Shown piece after piece: positions 27,633-37,012 of a stretch of 64,000 bases of DNA. The notes beneath the pieces are model-generated. The model was not told the DNA's origin. It saw nothing but the letters and a program-made list of their open reading frames with translations, and searched no databases. The position numbers were made by a program, and so were the translations under genes. Every line of letters starts with the position of its first letter. Positions within the stretch are counted from its first letter, which is position 1. Source of the DNA: Salinibacterium sp. ZJ450 (GTDB lineage Bacteria; Actinomycetota; Actinomycetes; Actinomycetales; Microbacteriaceae); NCBI RefSeq assembly GCF_011751885.2, contig NZ_CP061771.1:2976001-3040000 (forward strand), read 5' to 3'.

Positions 27633-28436
27633 CTAAGCGCGGGCGAGGACCGCCCGAGCGTGCCGCAGCAGGGGTTCATCGACCATGCGCCCGCGGAAGC
27701 GGAACACCCCGGGCTCGGCGGCCGCCGCCTCCAGTAACGCGCGGGCGTCCGCGACATCCTGCTCACTCGGCCGATAGGAATCGCGGATGACGGCCACCTG
27801 ACTGGGGTGGATGCAGGCCGTTGCCCCGAATCCGCTGGCCACGGCGTCGGTGGCCTCCGCCGCCAGTCCCGCGGTGTCGGCGATATCGAGGAACACGGTG
27901 TCAATCGCCGTCTTGCCGTGCGCGCCGGCGGCCAGCAGCACCGTCGAGCGGGCGTGCCGGGCGACCGCCCGGTATGTGCCATCCGGATGTCGCGATGAGC
28001 TGCCGCCGAGCGAAGCGACCAGATCCTCCGCACCCCACATCAGCGCGACCACGTTCGGCACCGCGGCGAGTTCGGCGGCCGCCAGCACCCCGCGGGCGCT
28101 CTCGCACAGGGCGATCACCTCGTACTCCTCGAGCCGGCCGAGCTGCGCCACGGTTTCCGCTTTCGGCAGCATGACGGTGTCGTACTCGGTGGCGGCGAGC
28201 GCGGCGATGTCGGCGAGGAAGTCGGCGGTGTCGGCCTGGTTCACCCGCACAATGGTGCGCTCCGGATCCAGCGGGTGCTCGACCAGCGCCGCGCGGGCGG
28301 CGGCGCGCTGCTCCGGGCGCACCGCATCCTCGAGGTCGAGGATCACGGCATCCGCTCGTTCGGCCGCCTTGTCGTACCGGTCGGGCCGGTCGGCGGGGCA
28401 GAACAGCAGCGCCGGCCCCAGGCTGAACCCGCTCAT
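27633..28436 (-). CDS. CitE-like CoA ester lyase (HpcH/HpaI family)
   Basis: 267 aa from ATG 28436, which overlaps the maoC stop by ATGA. A TIM-barrel with ADAVILDLEDAV, IVRVN, VMLPKAE, ALCESARG and MWGAEDL, the CitE signature; the Glu and Asp in the last two motifs should bind Mg2+. It cleaves 3-hydroxyacyl-CoA thioesters. The position beside MaoC, acyl-CoA dehydrogenase and AccA1/D1 matches M. tuberculosis Rv2498c, described as acting on (R)-3-hydroxy-3-methylglutaryl-CoA and citramalyl-CoA. No citrate lyase alpha or gamma subunit is present, so citrate lyase is unlikely. Substrate is inference. Confidence 0.85.
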   Translation of the reverse strand: MSGFSLGPALLFCPADRPDRYDKAAERADAVILDLEDAVRPEQRAAARAALVEHPLDPERTIVRVNQADTADFLADIAALAATEYDTVMLPKAETVAQLGRLEEYEVIALCESARGVLAAAELAAVPNVVALMWGAEDLVASLGGSSSRHPDGTYRAVARHARSTVLLAAGAHGKTAIDTVFLDIADTAGLAAEATDAVASGFGATACIHPSQVAVIRDSYRPSEQDVADARALLEAAAAEPGVFRFRGRMVDEPLLRHARAVLARA

Positions 28437-28933
28437 GGCTGGGCCTCCCGGCACCAGACCAGCACCGAGCGAACGGCGGTGGCGACCACCACGTCGTGCT
28501 GATTGCGCCCGGTGTGCTCGAGCGTGACGATCCCCTGCCCCGGGCGGGAGGCGGAGAGCCGTTTGCCGGTGACGATGGTCTCGGAGTACAGGGTGTCACC
28601 GTGGTACAGCGGGTGTGGGAATGCCACCGTCTCGAAGCCGAGGTTGGCGACGATGGTGCCCTGGGTCAGCTGCGTCACCGACGCCCCGACCAGGGTGGCG
28701 AGGGTGAACATCGAGTTGACCAGCCGCTGCCCGAACGGTTGGGTGGCAGCCCAGGCAGCATCCAGGTGCAGCGCCTGCGAGTTCATGGTGAGCGTGCTGA
28801 ACAGAACATTGTCGGCTTCGGTGACCGTGCGGCCCGGGCTGTGCCGGTACAGGGTGTGCTCGTCGAACTCCTCGAAGTACAGGCCGCGCTGCACCTCAAT
28901 CTTGCGGTCGTCGTCGCGAGGCTCGTCGGTCAT
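28433..28933 (-). CDS. MaoC family (R)-specific enoyl-CoA hydratase
   Basis: 166-aa hot-dog fold hydratase. The segment VLFSTLTMNSQALHLD, followed by FGQRLVNSMFTL, is typical of the mesaconyl/itaconyl-CoA hydratase-like MaoC group. In this cluster it would hydrate 3-methylglutaconyl-CoA or a related unsaturated acyl-CoA, producing the R isomer for the CitE-like lyase. It is separated by one base from the acyl-CoA dehydrogenase and overlaps the lyase. No conventional crotonase-type hydratase is nearby. Confidence 0.85.
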   Translation of the reverse strand: MTDEPRDDDRKIEVQRGLYFEEFDEHTLYRHSPGRTVTEADNVLFSTLTMNSQALHLDAAWAATQPFGQRLVNSMFTLATLVGASVTQLTQGTIVANLGFETVAFPHPLYHGDTLYSETIVTGKRLSASRPGQGIVTLEHTGRNQHDVVVATAVRSVLVWCREAQP

Positions 28934-28934
28934 C

Positions 28935-30101
28935 TCAGGCCTCGAATCCGAGGGCGCGGGAGATGACCATCAGCTGCACCTCGCTGGTGCCCTCGCCGAT
29001 CTCGAGGATCTTCGAGTCGCGATAGTGCCGGGCCACCGGGCTCTCGTTCAGGAAGCCGTAGCCGCCGAAGATCTGGGTGGCGTCGCGGGCGTTGTCCATC
29101 GCCGCTTCGCTGCCGACGAGCTTCGCGATGGACGCCTCCATCTTGAACGGCTGGCCCGCCGCCATCAGCTCGGCCGCCGCGTAGTATGCCAGGCGCGCGG
29201 TGTGCACCCTCGCCTGCATCCGCGCCAATTTGAACGCGATGTGCTGGTTCGAGCCGAGTGGGTGACCGAACACGTTGCGGGTGCGCGCGTACCGGGTGGC
29301 CTCCTCCAGACAGCCCTGGGCGGCGCCGGTGCAGAGCGCGGCGAACGCGATGCGGCCCTCGTCGAGGGTCTGCACGAAGTTGGCGTAGCCGCGGCCGCGC
29401 TCGCCGAGCAGGTTCGCCTCCGGCACGCGCACGTTGTGCAGGGTGAGCGGGTGGGTGTCGGAGGTGTGCCAGCCCACCTTGTCGTAGGACGGTTCGACGG
29501 TGAACCCGTCGATCGGGGTGGGCACGAGAATCGCGGACAGTTCCTTCTTCACCGAGCCGTCGGCGCGGGTGGACACCCCCGTCACCGCGGTGATCGTCAC
29601 CAGCCTTGTGATCTCGGTGCCGGAGTTGGTGATGAACTGCTTGCTGCCGTTGAGCACCCATTCGCCGTTCTCGAGCACCGCGGTGGTCTTGGTGCCCGCG
29701 GCATCCGACCCGGCATCCGCCTCGGTCAGCCCGAACCCGGCGAGCGCCCCACCCGAAGCCAGCTGCGGCAGCCACTCGAGCTTCTGCTCCTCGGTTCCGC
29801 TGCGGAACACCGGCATCGCGCCGAGCCCCACCCCGGCCTCGAGCGTGACCCCGATCGACTGGTCCACCCGGCCGAGCTGTTCCACGGCGAGGCACAGCGA
29901 CAGGTAGTCCTTGCCCTGCCCGCCGTACTCGGTGGGGAACGGCAGCCCGAACAGCCCCATCTCACCCATCTGGGCGATGATGTCGTACGGCAGCGACCGC
30001 TTGGTGTCGTATTCGTATGCGGCGGGCGCGACCACGGTGTCGGCGAAGTCGCGCACGGTGTCGACGAGTCTCTGGTGCTCGTCGCTGAGTTGGTAGCTCA
30101 T
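28935..30101 (-). CDS. acyl-CoA dehydrogenase (branched short-chain type)
   Basis: 388 aa from ATG 30101, overlapping the carboxylase gene by ATGA. FAD enzyme that makes 2,3-enoyl-CoA. [14 protein letters not shown] and [20 protein letters not shown] are family signatures. Near the end IGEGTSEVQ has Glu at the canonical catalytic position; isovaleryl-CoA dehydrogenase usually has IGAGTSE there and uses a different Glu, so the protein looks more like short/branched-chain or FadE19-type enzymes. The neighbouring carboxylase and lyase still point to branched-chain amino acid breakdown. Confidence 0.9.
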   Translation of the reverse strand: MSYQLSDEHQRLVDTVRDFADTVVAPAAYEYDTKRSLPYDIIAQMGEMGLFGLPFPTEYGGQGKDYLSLCLAVEQLGRVDQSIGVTLEAGVGLGAMPVFRSGTEEQKLEWLPQLASGGALAGFGLTEADAGSDAAGTKTTAVLENGEWVLNGSKQFITNSGTEITRLVTITAVTGVSTRADGSVKKELSAILVPTPIDGFTVEPSYDKVGWHTSDTHPLTLHNVRVPEANLLGERGRGYANFVQTLDEGRIAFAALCTGAAQGCLEEATRYARTRNVFGHPLGSNQHIAFKLARMQARVHTARLAYYAAAELMAAGQPFKMEASIAKLVGSEAAMDNARDATQIFGGYGFLNESPVARHYRDSKILEIGEGTSEVQLMVISRALGFEA

Positions 30102-32191
30102 GATTCCCCTGCCGGTGAGTCGGGTGCGGTGATGGTGGCGACCAGTTGGTCGGCCTTGACGAGGTCGCCGACGGCGACCGAGAGACGCAGGTGGCCGGCG
30201 ACCGGCGCGAGCAACTTGTGCTCCATCTTCATGGCCTCGACGCTGACCAGTGCCTGGCCGACCTGAACCATGTCGCCGGATGTCGCGGTGACCGCGGTGA
30301 CCGTGCCCGGCATCGGCGAGCGCACCTCGGGTATCACCGGATGCTCCTCGCGCTCGCGGGCCGCGAGTTCGGCGGCGAGCTGTGCCCCGCGACTGTGCCG
30401 CACCAGATGGAAGGCGGCGCCGTCCGAGCCGATCCACACGTCGTCGCCGTCGCGGGCCAGGGCGAGGCACCGGGTTGCGCCGTCGAATTCGAGCATGCCG
30501 GCGGTACTTTCGGCGTCGAGCGTCAGCCGGGCAGCGTGGGTCTGGCCGTCGATGGTGACGGATGTCGCCTCCGGAGCCCCGGCGACCAGCACCGTCCTCG
30601 CCACCCGCACCGTCGCCGGCGTGCGCTCCGCCAGGAACCGATACTCGCTCGGCCGGTGTTCGCCGAGCCGCCAGCCGGACGGCCGGGTCCACAGAGTATC
30701 GGCCGCGGTCCACCGCTCCGCATGCAGCAACAGGGCGGCCGCGGTGAGGATGGCGGCATCCGGCTGCCGGAACACCAGGTGCTCGAGTAGCCGGTCGATC
30801 AGGGTGGTGTCCAGCCGGGCGGCCCGCACCGCCGGGTCGGCAATCAGGGCCCGCAGGTATTCGATGTTGGTGTGCACGCCGAGCACGACGGTGTCGGCCA
30901 GCGCCCGATCGAGGCGGGCGAGCGCCTGGTCGCGGTCGACGCCGGTGGCGATCACCTTGGCGAGCAGCGGATCGTAGTGGGAGCTGATCTCCAGCCCCGC
31001 CTGAAGGGAGCTGTCGACGCGGATGCCCTCCCCCGCCGGTTCCCGCACGGCCAGCACGGTGCCGCTGCTCGGCAGGAAGCCGCCGTCCGGCCGCTCGGCG
31101 TAGACGCGCGCTTCGATCGCGTGCCCGGTCAGCCGCACATCCGCCTGGGCGAGAGTCAGCGCCTCACCGGCGGCGATCCGCACCTGCCACTCGACCAGAT
31201 CGAGGCCGGTGACCTGCTCGGTGACCGGATGCTCCACCTGCAGCCGGGTGTTCATCTCCATGAAGAAGAACTCCTCGGGCGCGTCATCCGAGGCCAGGAA
31301 CTCGATCGTGCCGGCGCCGCGGTACCCCACGCTCCGCGCGACGGTGCAGGCGGCGTCGCCGATTCTCGCCCGGGTGCTGTCGTCGAGCAGCGCCGATGGG
31401 GCCTCCTCGATCACCTTCTGGTGCCGGCGCTGCAGCGAGCATTCGCGTTCGCCCAGGTGGATGACCGCGCCGTGGTTGTCGGCGAGCACCTGCACCTCGA
31501 TGTGCCGTGGCCGGGTGATCAGCCGTTCCAGCAGCAGGGTGTCGTCACCGAACGCGGATGTCGCGATGCGGCGGGCTGCGGCGAGCGCGGCGGGCAGCTC
31601 GCCCGGGTGCTCAGCGATCTGCATGCCCTTGCCGCCGCCGCCGGCCGACGGCTTGACCAGCAGTGGGAAGCCAATGTCGGCGGCCGCGGCGATCAGCTGG
31701 GCGTCATCGAGGCTGGGCTCGGAGGTGCCGGGGATCACCGGTACGCCGCGCTCGGCGACGTGCCGTTTGGCGCGGATCTTGTCACCCATTACGGTGAGCG
31801 CGTCGATGCCCGGTCCGATGAACACGATGCCGGCGTCGGCGCAGGCGGCGGCGAGAGTGGGGCTCTCCGACAGGAAGCCATACCCGGGGTGCACGGCTTG
31901 CGCGCCGCTGCGCCGGGCGGCCTCGACGATCGCCGCCGAATCGAGATAGCTCTCGGTGGCGGCGGCCGGTCCGATCCGCACGGCGACGTCGGCCTCGAAC
32001 ACGTGCCTGGCGTGCCGGTCGGCGTCGCTGTACACGGCGACCGAGCGGATACCGAGGCGCCGCAGGGTGCGGATCACCCGGCAGGCGATCTCCCCGCGGT
32101 TGGCGACCAGCACGGTGTTGAACAACGCGGCGTCGAACAACGCGGCATCCGATCTACGGGTGTCGGACAGGGCGACCTCAGGCTGCGACAT
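30098..32191 (-). CDS. accA1: acyl-CoA carboxylase alpha subunit (biotin carboxylase plus carrier)
   Basis: 697 aa. ATP-grasp biotin carboxylase domain to about 460 ([42 protein letters not shown]), a linker, and a C-terminal biotinyl domain with the biotin lysine in EAMKM. It charges biotin with CO2 for the beta subunit encoded three bases upstream. The first 25 residues contain a short duplication (DAAL-F twice). Most similar in layout to 3-methylcrotonyl-CoA carboxylase alpha; propionyl-CoA cannot be excluded. Confidence 0.92.
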   Translation of the reverse strand: MSQPEVALSDTRRSDAALFDAALFNTVLVANRGEIACRVIRTLRRLGIRSVAVYSDADRHARHVFEADVAVRIGPAAATESYLDSAAIVEAARRSGAQAVHPGYGFLSESPTLAAACADAGIVFIGPGIDALTVMGDKIRAKRHVAERGVPVIPGTSEPSLDDAQLIAAAADIGFPLLVKPSAGGGGKGMQIAEHPGELPAALAAARRIATSAFGDDTLLLERLITRPRHIEVQVLADNHGAVIHLGERECSLQRRHQKVIEEAPSALLDDSTRARIGDAACTVARSVGYRGAGTIEFLASDDAPEEFFFMEMNTRLQVEHPVTEQVTGLDLVEWQVRIAAGEALTLAQADVRLTGHAIEARVYAERPDGGFLPSSGTVLAVREPAGEGIRVDSSLQAGLEISSHYDPLLAKVIATGVDRDQALARLDRALADTVVLGVHTNIEYLRALIADPAVRAARLDTTLIDRLLEHLVFRQPDAAILTAAALLLHAERWTAADTLWTRPSGWRLGEHRPSEYRFLAERTPATVRVARTVLVAGAPEATSVTIDGQTHAARLTLDAESTAGMLEFDGATRCLALARDGDDVWIGSDGAAFHLVRHSRGAQLAAELAAREREEHPVIPEVRSPMPGTVTAVTATSGDMVQVGQALVSVEAMKMEHKLLAPVAGHLRLSVAVGDLVKADQLVATITAPDSPAGES

Positions 32192-32194
32192 CCG

Positions 32195-33802
32195 TCACAT
32201 CCTGAACAGGCCGAAGCCGGGCTCTGGCATGAGGGTGCGGGAGCAGACGTCCAGGGCGAGGCCGAGCACGGTGCGGGTGTCTGCCGGGTCGATGATGCCG
32301 TCGTCCCAGAGCCGGGCGGTGGAGTAGTACGGGTTGCCTTGCGCCTCGTACTGCTCTCGGATCGGCGCCTGGAACGCGGCCTCGTCATCGGCCGACCACT
32401 GCTCGCCACGGGTGTCGAATTGCTCCCTGCGGATCGTGGCGAGCACGGATGCCGCCTGCGGGCCGCCCATCACTGAGATTCGCGCTGCGGGCCACATCCA
32501 GAGGAACCGCGGCGCGTATGCCCGGCCGCACATCGAATAGTTGCCGGCGCCGAAGGATCCGCCGATCACCACGGTCAGTTTCGGCACCCGGGTGGTGGCG
32601 ACCGCGGTCACCATCTTCGCGCCGTGCTTGGCGATGCCGCCGGCCTCGTAGTCCCGGCCGACCATGAACCCCGAGATGTTCTGCAGGAACAGCAATGGGA
32701 TGCCACGCTGGTCGCACAGCTCGATGAAGTGCGCCCCCTTCTGCGCCGACTCGCTGAACAGCACACCGTTGTTGGCGACGATGCCGACCGGATGCCCGTG
32801 CAGCCGCGCGAAGCCGGTGACCAGGGTCGCCCCGTAGCGCGCCTTGAACTCGTGGAACTCGCTGCCGTCGACCAGCCGGGCGATCACCTCGTGCACGTCG
32901 TACTGGCCCTGCACGTCCACCGGCACCACGCCGTACAGTTCGTCGGGCGAGGCGGTGGGCTCGCGGCTGGGCTGCACCTCCCAGACCGGGTCGGCGGGCT
33001 TCGGCAGGGTGCGGATGATGCCACGCACCAGCTGCAACGCGTGCTCGTCGTTCTCGGCCAGGTGGTCGGCGACCCCCGAGACGCGGGTGTGCAGGTCGCC
33101 GCCGCCGAGGTCCTCGGCGGTGACGATCTCGCCGATCGCGGCCTTCACGAGCGGCGGGCCACCGAGGAAGATGGTGCCCTGGTCGCGCACGATCACGGTT
33201 TCGTCGCTCATCGCTGGCACGTAGGCGCCGCCGGCGGTACAGGATCCCAGCACCGCCGCGATCTGCGGGATCTGCTCCGCCGACATCCGCGCCTGGTTGT
33301 AGAAGATGCGCCCAAAGTGCTCGGCGTCGGGGAATACCTCGTCCTGCATCGGCAGGTATGCCCCGCCGGAGTCGACCAGATAGATGCAGGGGAGCCGGTT
33401 CTCGCGGGCGATCTGCTGGGCCCGCAGATGTTTCTTGACCGTGATCGGAAAGTACGTGCCGCCTTTCACCGTGGCGTCGTTGGAGATGACCAGCACGGCC
33501 CTGCCGTGCACGTAGCCGATCCCGGCGATGACCCCGGCAGACGGGCACTCGTCGTCGTACATGCCGTTCGCGGCGAGCGGCGCGATCTCGAGGAACGGGC
33601 TGCCGTCATCGAGCAGCCGGTCGATCCGGTCGCGGGGCAGCAGCTTGCCTCGGGCGAGGTGCCGCTCGCGGGAACTCTCCGGCCCGCCGAGGGCGGTGGT
33701 CGCAAGCCGCTGCCGCAGTTCAGCGGCCAGCGCGCGCTGGGCCTGGTCGTTCGCGCGGAACGCGTCATCCGTTTCGCTGAGTGCACTATCGAGCGTCTGC
33801 AT
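32195..33802 (-). CDS. accD1: acyl-CoA carboxylase beta subunit (carboxyltransferase)
   Basis: 535 aa; two crotonase-fold halves of a carboxyltransferase. [20 protein letters not shown] and [16 protein letters not shown] are typical of methylcrotonyl-CoA carboxylase beta, as are [12 protein letters not shown] and [14 protein letters not shown]. It is the first gene of the leftward catabolic operon accD1-accA1-acd-maoC-citE. ATG 33802 follows GGACA. Divergent from tetR and probably controlled by it. Confidence 0.93.
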   Translation of the reverse strand: MQTLDSALSETDDAFRANDQAQRALAAELRQRLATTALGGPESSRERHLARGKLLPRDRIDRLLDDGSPFLEIAPLAANGMYDDECPSAGVIAGIGYVHGRAVLVISNDATVKGGTYFPITVKKHLRAQQIARENRLPCIYLVDSGGAYLPMQDEVFPDAEHFGRIFYNQARMSAEQIPQIAAVLGSCTAGGAYVPAMSDETVIVRDQGTIFLGGPPLVKAAIGEIVTAEDLGGGDLHTRVSGVADHLAENDEHALQLVRGIIRTLPKPADPVWEVQPSREPTASPDELYGVVPVDVQGQYDVHEVIARLVDGSEFHEFKARYGATLVTGFARLHGHPVGIVANNGVLFSESAQKGAHFIELCDQRGIPLLFLQNISGFMVGRDYEAGGIAKHGAKMVTAVATTRVPKLTVVIGGSFGAGNYSMCGRAYAPRFLWMWPAARISVMGGPQAASVLATIRREQFDTRGEQWSADDEAAFQAPIREQYEAQGNPYYSTARLWDDGIIDPADTRTVLGLALDVCSRTLMPEPGFGLFRM

Positions 33803-33823
33803 GGTTTGTCCCCATCGACATCC

Positions 33824-33841
33824 AGTTAGTAGCTGCTAACT
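33824..33841. promoter_or_regulatory. candidate operator 1, accD1/tetR region
   Basis: AGTTAGTAGCTGCTAACT, an 18-bp palindrome with one mismatched base pair, just downstream of the accD1 -10. Size and position fit a TetR-family operator. Confidence 0.5.
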
Positions 33842-33847
33842 CGGTTC

Positions 33848-33876
33848 AGGTTAGCCGTCATTAACCGGATTGTCTA
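33848..33876 (-). promoter_or_regulatory. candidate accD1 promoter
   Basis: Minus strand TAGACA (33871-33876), 17-base spacer, TAACCT (33848-33853). Both hexamers fit the actinobacterial sigma-A pattern. Confidence 0.55.
33849..33866. promoter_or_regulatory. candidate operator 2, accD1/tetR region
   Basis: GGTTA-N8-TAACC lies inside the accD1 promoter spacer and upstream of TATAGT (33875-33880), the likely tetR -10. A repressor here would block both directions. Confidence 0.45.
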
Positions 33877-33906
33877 TAGTGGGTGGATCGTTCGGAGGGA
33901 GCCGCG

Positions 33907-34536
33907 GTGACCGAGGTAGTGACGCCGCCGGGCACCCGGCGTGGCAGGGCGAAGGCCGACCGCCGCGTGGCGCTGCTGAGTGCTGCCGCGGCGCTGTTCG
34001 CCGAGCGCGGCTTCAACGGCGTGTCGATCGAGGACCTGGGCGCGGCCGCCGGCGTCAGCGGGCCGGCGCTGTACCGCCACTTCAGCAGCAAACAGGCGGT
34101 GCTCGCCGCGCTGCTGGTCGGCGTCAGCGAGAACCTGCTGTCCGGCGGACAGGCGGTGATCGAGCGATCGGCGGATGCCGCGACGGCGCTGACTGAACTC
34201 GTGGCCTTCCACGTCGACTTCGCTCTCGGCAATCCCGAGGTTATCCGGGTGCAGGACCGCGACCTCGACAGCCTCGACGACACCGAGCGTCGCACCGTGC
34301 GCGCCCTGCAACGCCAGTACGTGGAGCTGTGGGTCGAGGTGCTCGGCCGGCTGCACCCTGGCGTGGATGCCGCGCTGCTGCGGATCCGGGCGCAGGCGAC
34401 GTTCGGCCTGATCAACTCGACGCCGCACAGCGCCACCTTTGAGGGCAGTCGGGCCCGCCGCGCGAAGGCGATCCCGATCGGCACCGTGCGTGCCCTGCTC
34501 GAGGAGATGGCGCTGGCGGCCCTGTCCCCGCGCTGA
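33907..34536 (+). CDS. TetR family transcriptional regulator
   Basis: 209 aa from GTG 33907, preceded by GGAGGGA at six-base spacing. An N-terminal helix-turn-helix (VSIEDLGAAAGVSGPALYRHF, about 45-65) is followed by an all-helical ligand and dimer domain. It is divergent from accD1 over a gap holding two palindromes, and convergent with bkdC. A regulator of branched-chain acyl-CoA catabolism with an acyl-CoA ligand is likely by context (compare M. tuberculosis Rv2506), not shown by sequence. Confidence 0.88.
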   Translation: MTEVVTPPGTRRGRAKADRRVALLSAAAALFAERGFNGVSIEDLGAAAGVSGPALYRHFSSKQAVLAALLVGVSENLLSGGQAVIERSADAATALTELVAFHVDFALGNPEVIRVQDRDLDSLDDTERRTVRALQRQYVELWVEVLGRLHPGVDAALLRIRAQATFGLINSTPHSATFEGSRARRAKAIPIGTVRALLEEMALAALSPR

Positions 34537-34547
34537 GCCGCATCCGC

Positions 34548-35993
34548 TCACACCATCGTCAGGGCAACGCCCGGGTCGCGCAGGATCGCGCCGACATCGG
34601 CGAGGAAGCGTGACCCCTGCTCGCCGTCGATCAGCCGGTGGTCGAACGAGAGCGTCAGCGTCAGCACGCTGCGCAGCGCGATCTCGCCGCGGTGCTCCCA
34701 CGGCTGCCGGCGTACCGCGCCGACCGCCAGGATCGCCGCCTCCCCCGGGTTCAGGATCGGGATGCCGGAGTCCACGCCGAACACCCCGATGTTGGTCAGC
34801 GTGATCGTGCCCCCGGAGAACTCCGCCGGGGTGCTCGTGCCCGCCCGCGCCGACTCCACAACCGCGCTCACGGCGCGCGCCAGGTCGGCCAGGTTCAGCG
34901 ACTCGGCGCTCTTCACGTTCGGCACCACGAGCCCGCGTTCGGTCGCCGCCGCGATCCCGAGGTTCACGTGCCGGAAGGTCACGATCTCGCCGGCCGCCTC
35001 GTCCCAGCGCGAGTTGATCGAGGGGTTGCGCGCCACCGCCAGACACAGCGCCTTGGCCACCAGCGTCATGATGGTGAGCCGGATGTCGCGGAACTCACGT
35101 GTGCTGGCGAGCGACTCCATCAGTTCCTCGGTTGCCGTGACGTCGACGGTGAGCTGGGCCGCCGCGTGCGGAGCGGTGAAGGCGCTCTGCACCATCGCCG
35201 CCGCGGTGCGTTTGCGCACTCCGGCGATGGGCACGCGGGTCTCGTCCGCCCGGTCGGCCAGCTCGGGTCGCGGCGTCGTGGCTGCGCCGGGCGGCAGGGA
35301 GGCGGCGCCGTCCTGTCGGGGTGCCGCCGCATCCACGTCTTCCCGGGTGATCAGTCCGTGCTCGCCGGTGCCGGTGAGCGTGGCCAGGTCAATGCCAAGG
35401 TCGCGGGCGTGCTTGCGCACCGGCGGGGTGGAACGTTGCTGCTCAGTCGCTGGTTCGGTGGCGACGGGTGCCGGTGCCTCAGCTGCGGGCGCGGGCGCAG
35501 CATCCGCCGCGGGCTCGGGCGCGGTCGCAGCTGTTACCGCCGCGGATTCGCCACCGGCGGCAGCGGGAGCCGTCGCAGGTTCCGGCGGCGCCCCGCCGCT
35601 GCGTCTCGCGCGGCGTCGGGGTGGCTCGCCACTGGCCACGGCTGGTCCGTAGCCCACCAGTACGCTCTCCCGCTTTGGCGCCGAGGCGGCCTCCCCGGTG
35701 GCGTCGGCGTCCGCGACATCCGGTGCCGACTGCTGTTCCGCGCCTTCGTCGTCGCCGATCTCGAAGGCGACGATCGGCGCGCCTACCGCGACCGTGGCCC
35801 CCGGCTCGGCGTAGAGCTTGCTGATGATGCCGCTGTATGGGGAGGGCAGCTCGACCAGTGCCTTGGCGGTTTCGACCTCGGCGATCACCTGGTTCAGTTC
35901 CACGGTGTCGCCGACCGCGACCCGCCAGGCCACCAGCTCCGACTCTGTCAGGCCCTCGCCGAGATCCGGCAGGGCGAAGTCCTTGACGCTCAT
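34548..35993 (-). CDS. bkdC: branched-chain 2-oxoacid dehydrogenase E2 (lipoyl acyltransferase)
   Basis: 481 aa. One lipoyl domain (lysine in EVETAKALVE, about residue 45), a long Ala/Pro-rich linker to about 200, an E3-binding domain (RKHARDLGIDLATLTGTG, about 195-230), and a C-terminal catalytic domain with SFDHRLIDG holding the active-site His. It transfers the acyl group to CoA. It overlaps bkdB by ATGA. No lipoamide dehydrogenase gene is nearby, so E3 is supplied from elsewhere. Substrate specificity inferred from context. Confidence 0.92.
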   Translation of the reverse strand: MSVKDFALPDLGEGLTESELVAWRVAVGDTVELNQVIAEVETAKALVELPSPYSGIISKLYAEPGATVAVGAPIVAFEIGDDEGAEQQSAPDVADADATGEAASAPKRESVLVGYGPAVASGEPPRRRARRSGGAPPEPATAPAAAGGESAAVTAATAPEPAADAAPAPAAEAPAPVATEPATEQQRSTPPVRKHARDLGIDLATLTGTGEHGLITREDVDAAAPRQDGAASLPPGAATTPRPELADRADETRVPIAGVRKRTAAAMVQSAFTAPHAAAQLTVDVTATEELMESLASTREFRDIRLTIMTLVAKALCLAVARNPSINSRWDEAAGEIVTFRHVNLGIAAATERGLVVPNVKSAESLNLADLARAVSAVVESARAGTSTPAEFSGGTITLTNIGVFGVDSGIPILNPGEAAILAVGAVRRQPWEHRGEIALRSVLTLTLSFDHRLIDGEQGSRFLADVGAILRDPGVALTMV

Positions 35994-37012
35994 TCGTCGG
36001 CCTTCCAGTCGGTCAGCGAGTTTGGCTTGCGCAGCGCGCGGTCCACACCGTCGAGCATGCGGTCCAGATCGGGCAGGAAGTGATCCTCGAGCGCCGATGG
36101 CGGGTACGGGGTGTCGAACCCGGTGACGCGAACGGGCGCGTGGTCGAGGTAGTCGAAGCAGCGTTCGGTAACGCTGGCCGCGATCTCGGCGCCGAGGCCC
36201 GCGAACTGCTGAGCCTCATGGCTGATCACCAGCCGGCCGGTCTTCTTCACCGACCGTTCCACGGTGTCGAAGTCGATCGGCGACAGCGAGCGCAGGTCGA
36301 TCACCTCGATCGAGACGCCGTCCTCGGCCGCGGCGAGCGCCGCATCTTTGGCGACGGCGACCAGGGCACCGTAGGTGACGAGGGTCACGTCGGCTCCCTC
36401 CGCCACCACGGCGGCATGCTCGATGTCGCCGGGGGCATCTTCGTCGACCGCACCCTTGACCCAGTAGCGGCGCTTCGGTTCGAAGAACAGCACCGGATCA
36501 TCGGAGGCGATCGCGGCGCGCAGCATCGAGTGCGCGTCCTGCGGGTTCGAGGGAGCCACCACGCGCAGCCCCGAGGTGTGCGCGAAGTACGCCTCCGGCG
36601 ACTCGGAGTGGTGTTCCACGGCGCCGATCCCGCCGCCGAACGGCACCCGGATCGTGATCGGCATCCGCACGGCGCCCTGCGTGCGATAGTGCAGCTTGGC
36701 CACCTGGGCGACGATCTGGTCGAAGCCGGGGTAGATGAATCCGTCGAACTGGATCTCGCAAACGGGGCGGTAGCCACGGTAGGCGAGCCCCACTGCGGTG
36801 CCGATGATGCCGGACTCGGCGAGCGGCGCATCCATCACCCGGTCGCTGCCGAAGTCAGCCTGAAGCCCATCGGTGACCCGGAACACTCCGCCGAGCTTGC
36901 CGATGTCCTCGCCGAGCAGCAGCACCTTGTCGTCCTCCTGCAGCGCTCGGCGCAGCGCCGAGTTGATGGCCTGGCCCAGCGTGAGCTGGCGTGTCGAGGT
37001 CTGCAGCATCAT
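35990..37012 (-). CDS. bkdB: 2-oxoacid dehydrogenase E1 beta subunit
   Basis: 340 aa. A transketolase-like pyrimidine-binding part (LLGEDIGKLGGVFRVTDGL) and C-terminal domain (VISHEAQQFAGLGAEIAA) as in E1 beta. Two Met codons start the frame; the first overlaps the bkdA stop by ATGA, while the second (37009) has the better spacing from GGAGG. It pairs with BkdA to decarboxylate the 2-oxo acid. Confidence 0.93.
   Translation of the reverse strand: MMLQTSTRQLTLGQAINSALRRALQEDDKVLLLGEDIGKLGGVFRVTDGLQADFGSDRVMDAPLAESGIIGTAVGLAYRGYRPVCEIQFDGFIYPGFDQIVAQVAKLHYRTQGAVRMPITIRVPFGGGIGAVEHHSESPEAYFAHTSGLRVVAPSNPQDAHSMLRAAIASDDPVLFFEPKRRYWVKGAVDEDAPGDIEHAAVVAEGADVTLVTYGALVAVAKDAALAAAEDGVSIEVIDLRSLSPIDFDTVERSVKKTGRLVISHEAQQFAGLGAEIAASVTERCFDYLDHAPVRVTGFDTPYPPSALEDHFLPDLDRMLDGVDRALRKPNSLTDWKADE

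Noticed and set aside
27633-28436. citrate lyase beta subunit
   Set aside because: No alpha or gamma subunits; the context is branched-chain acyl-CoA catabolism.
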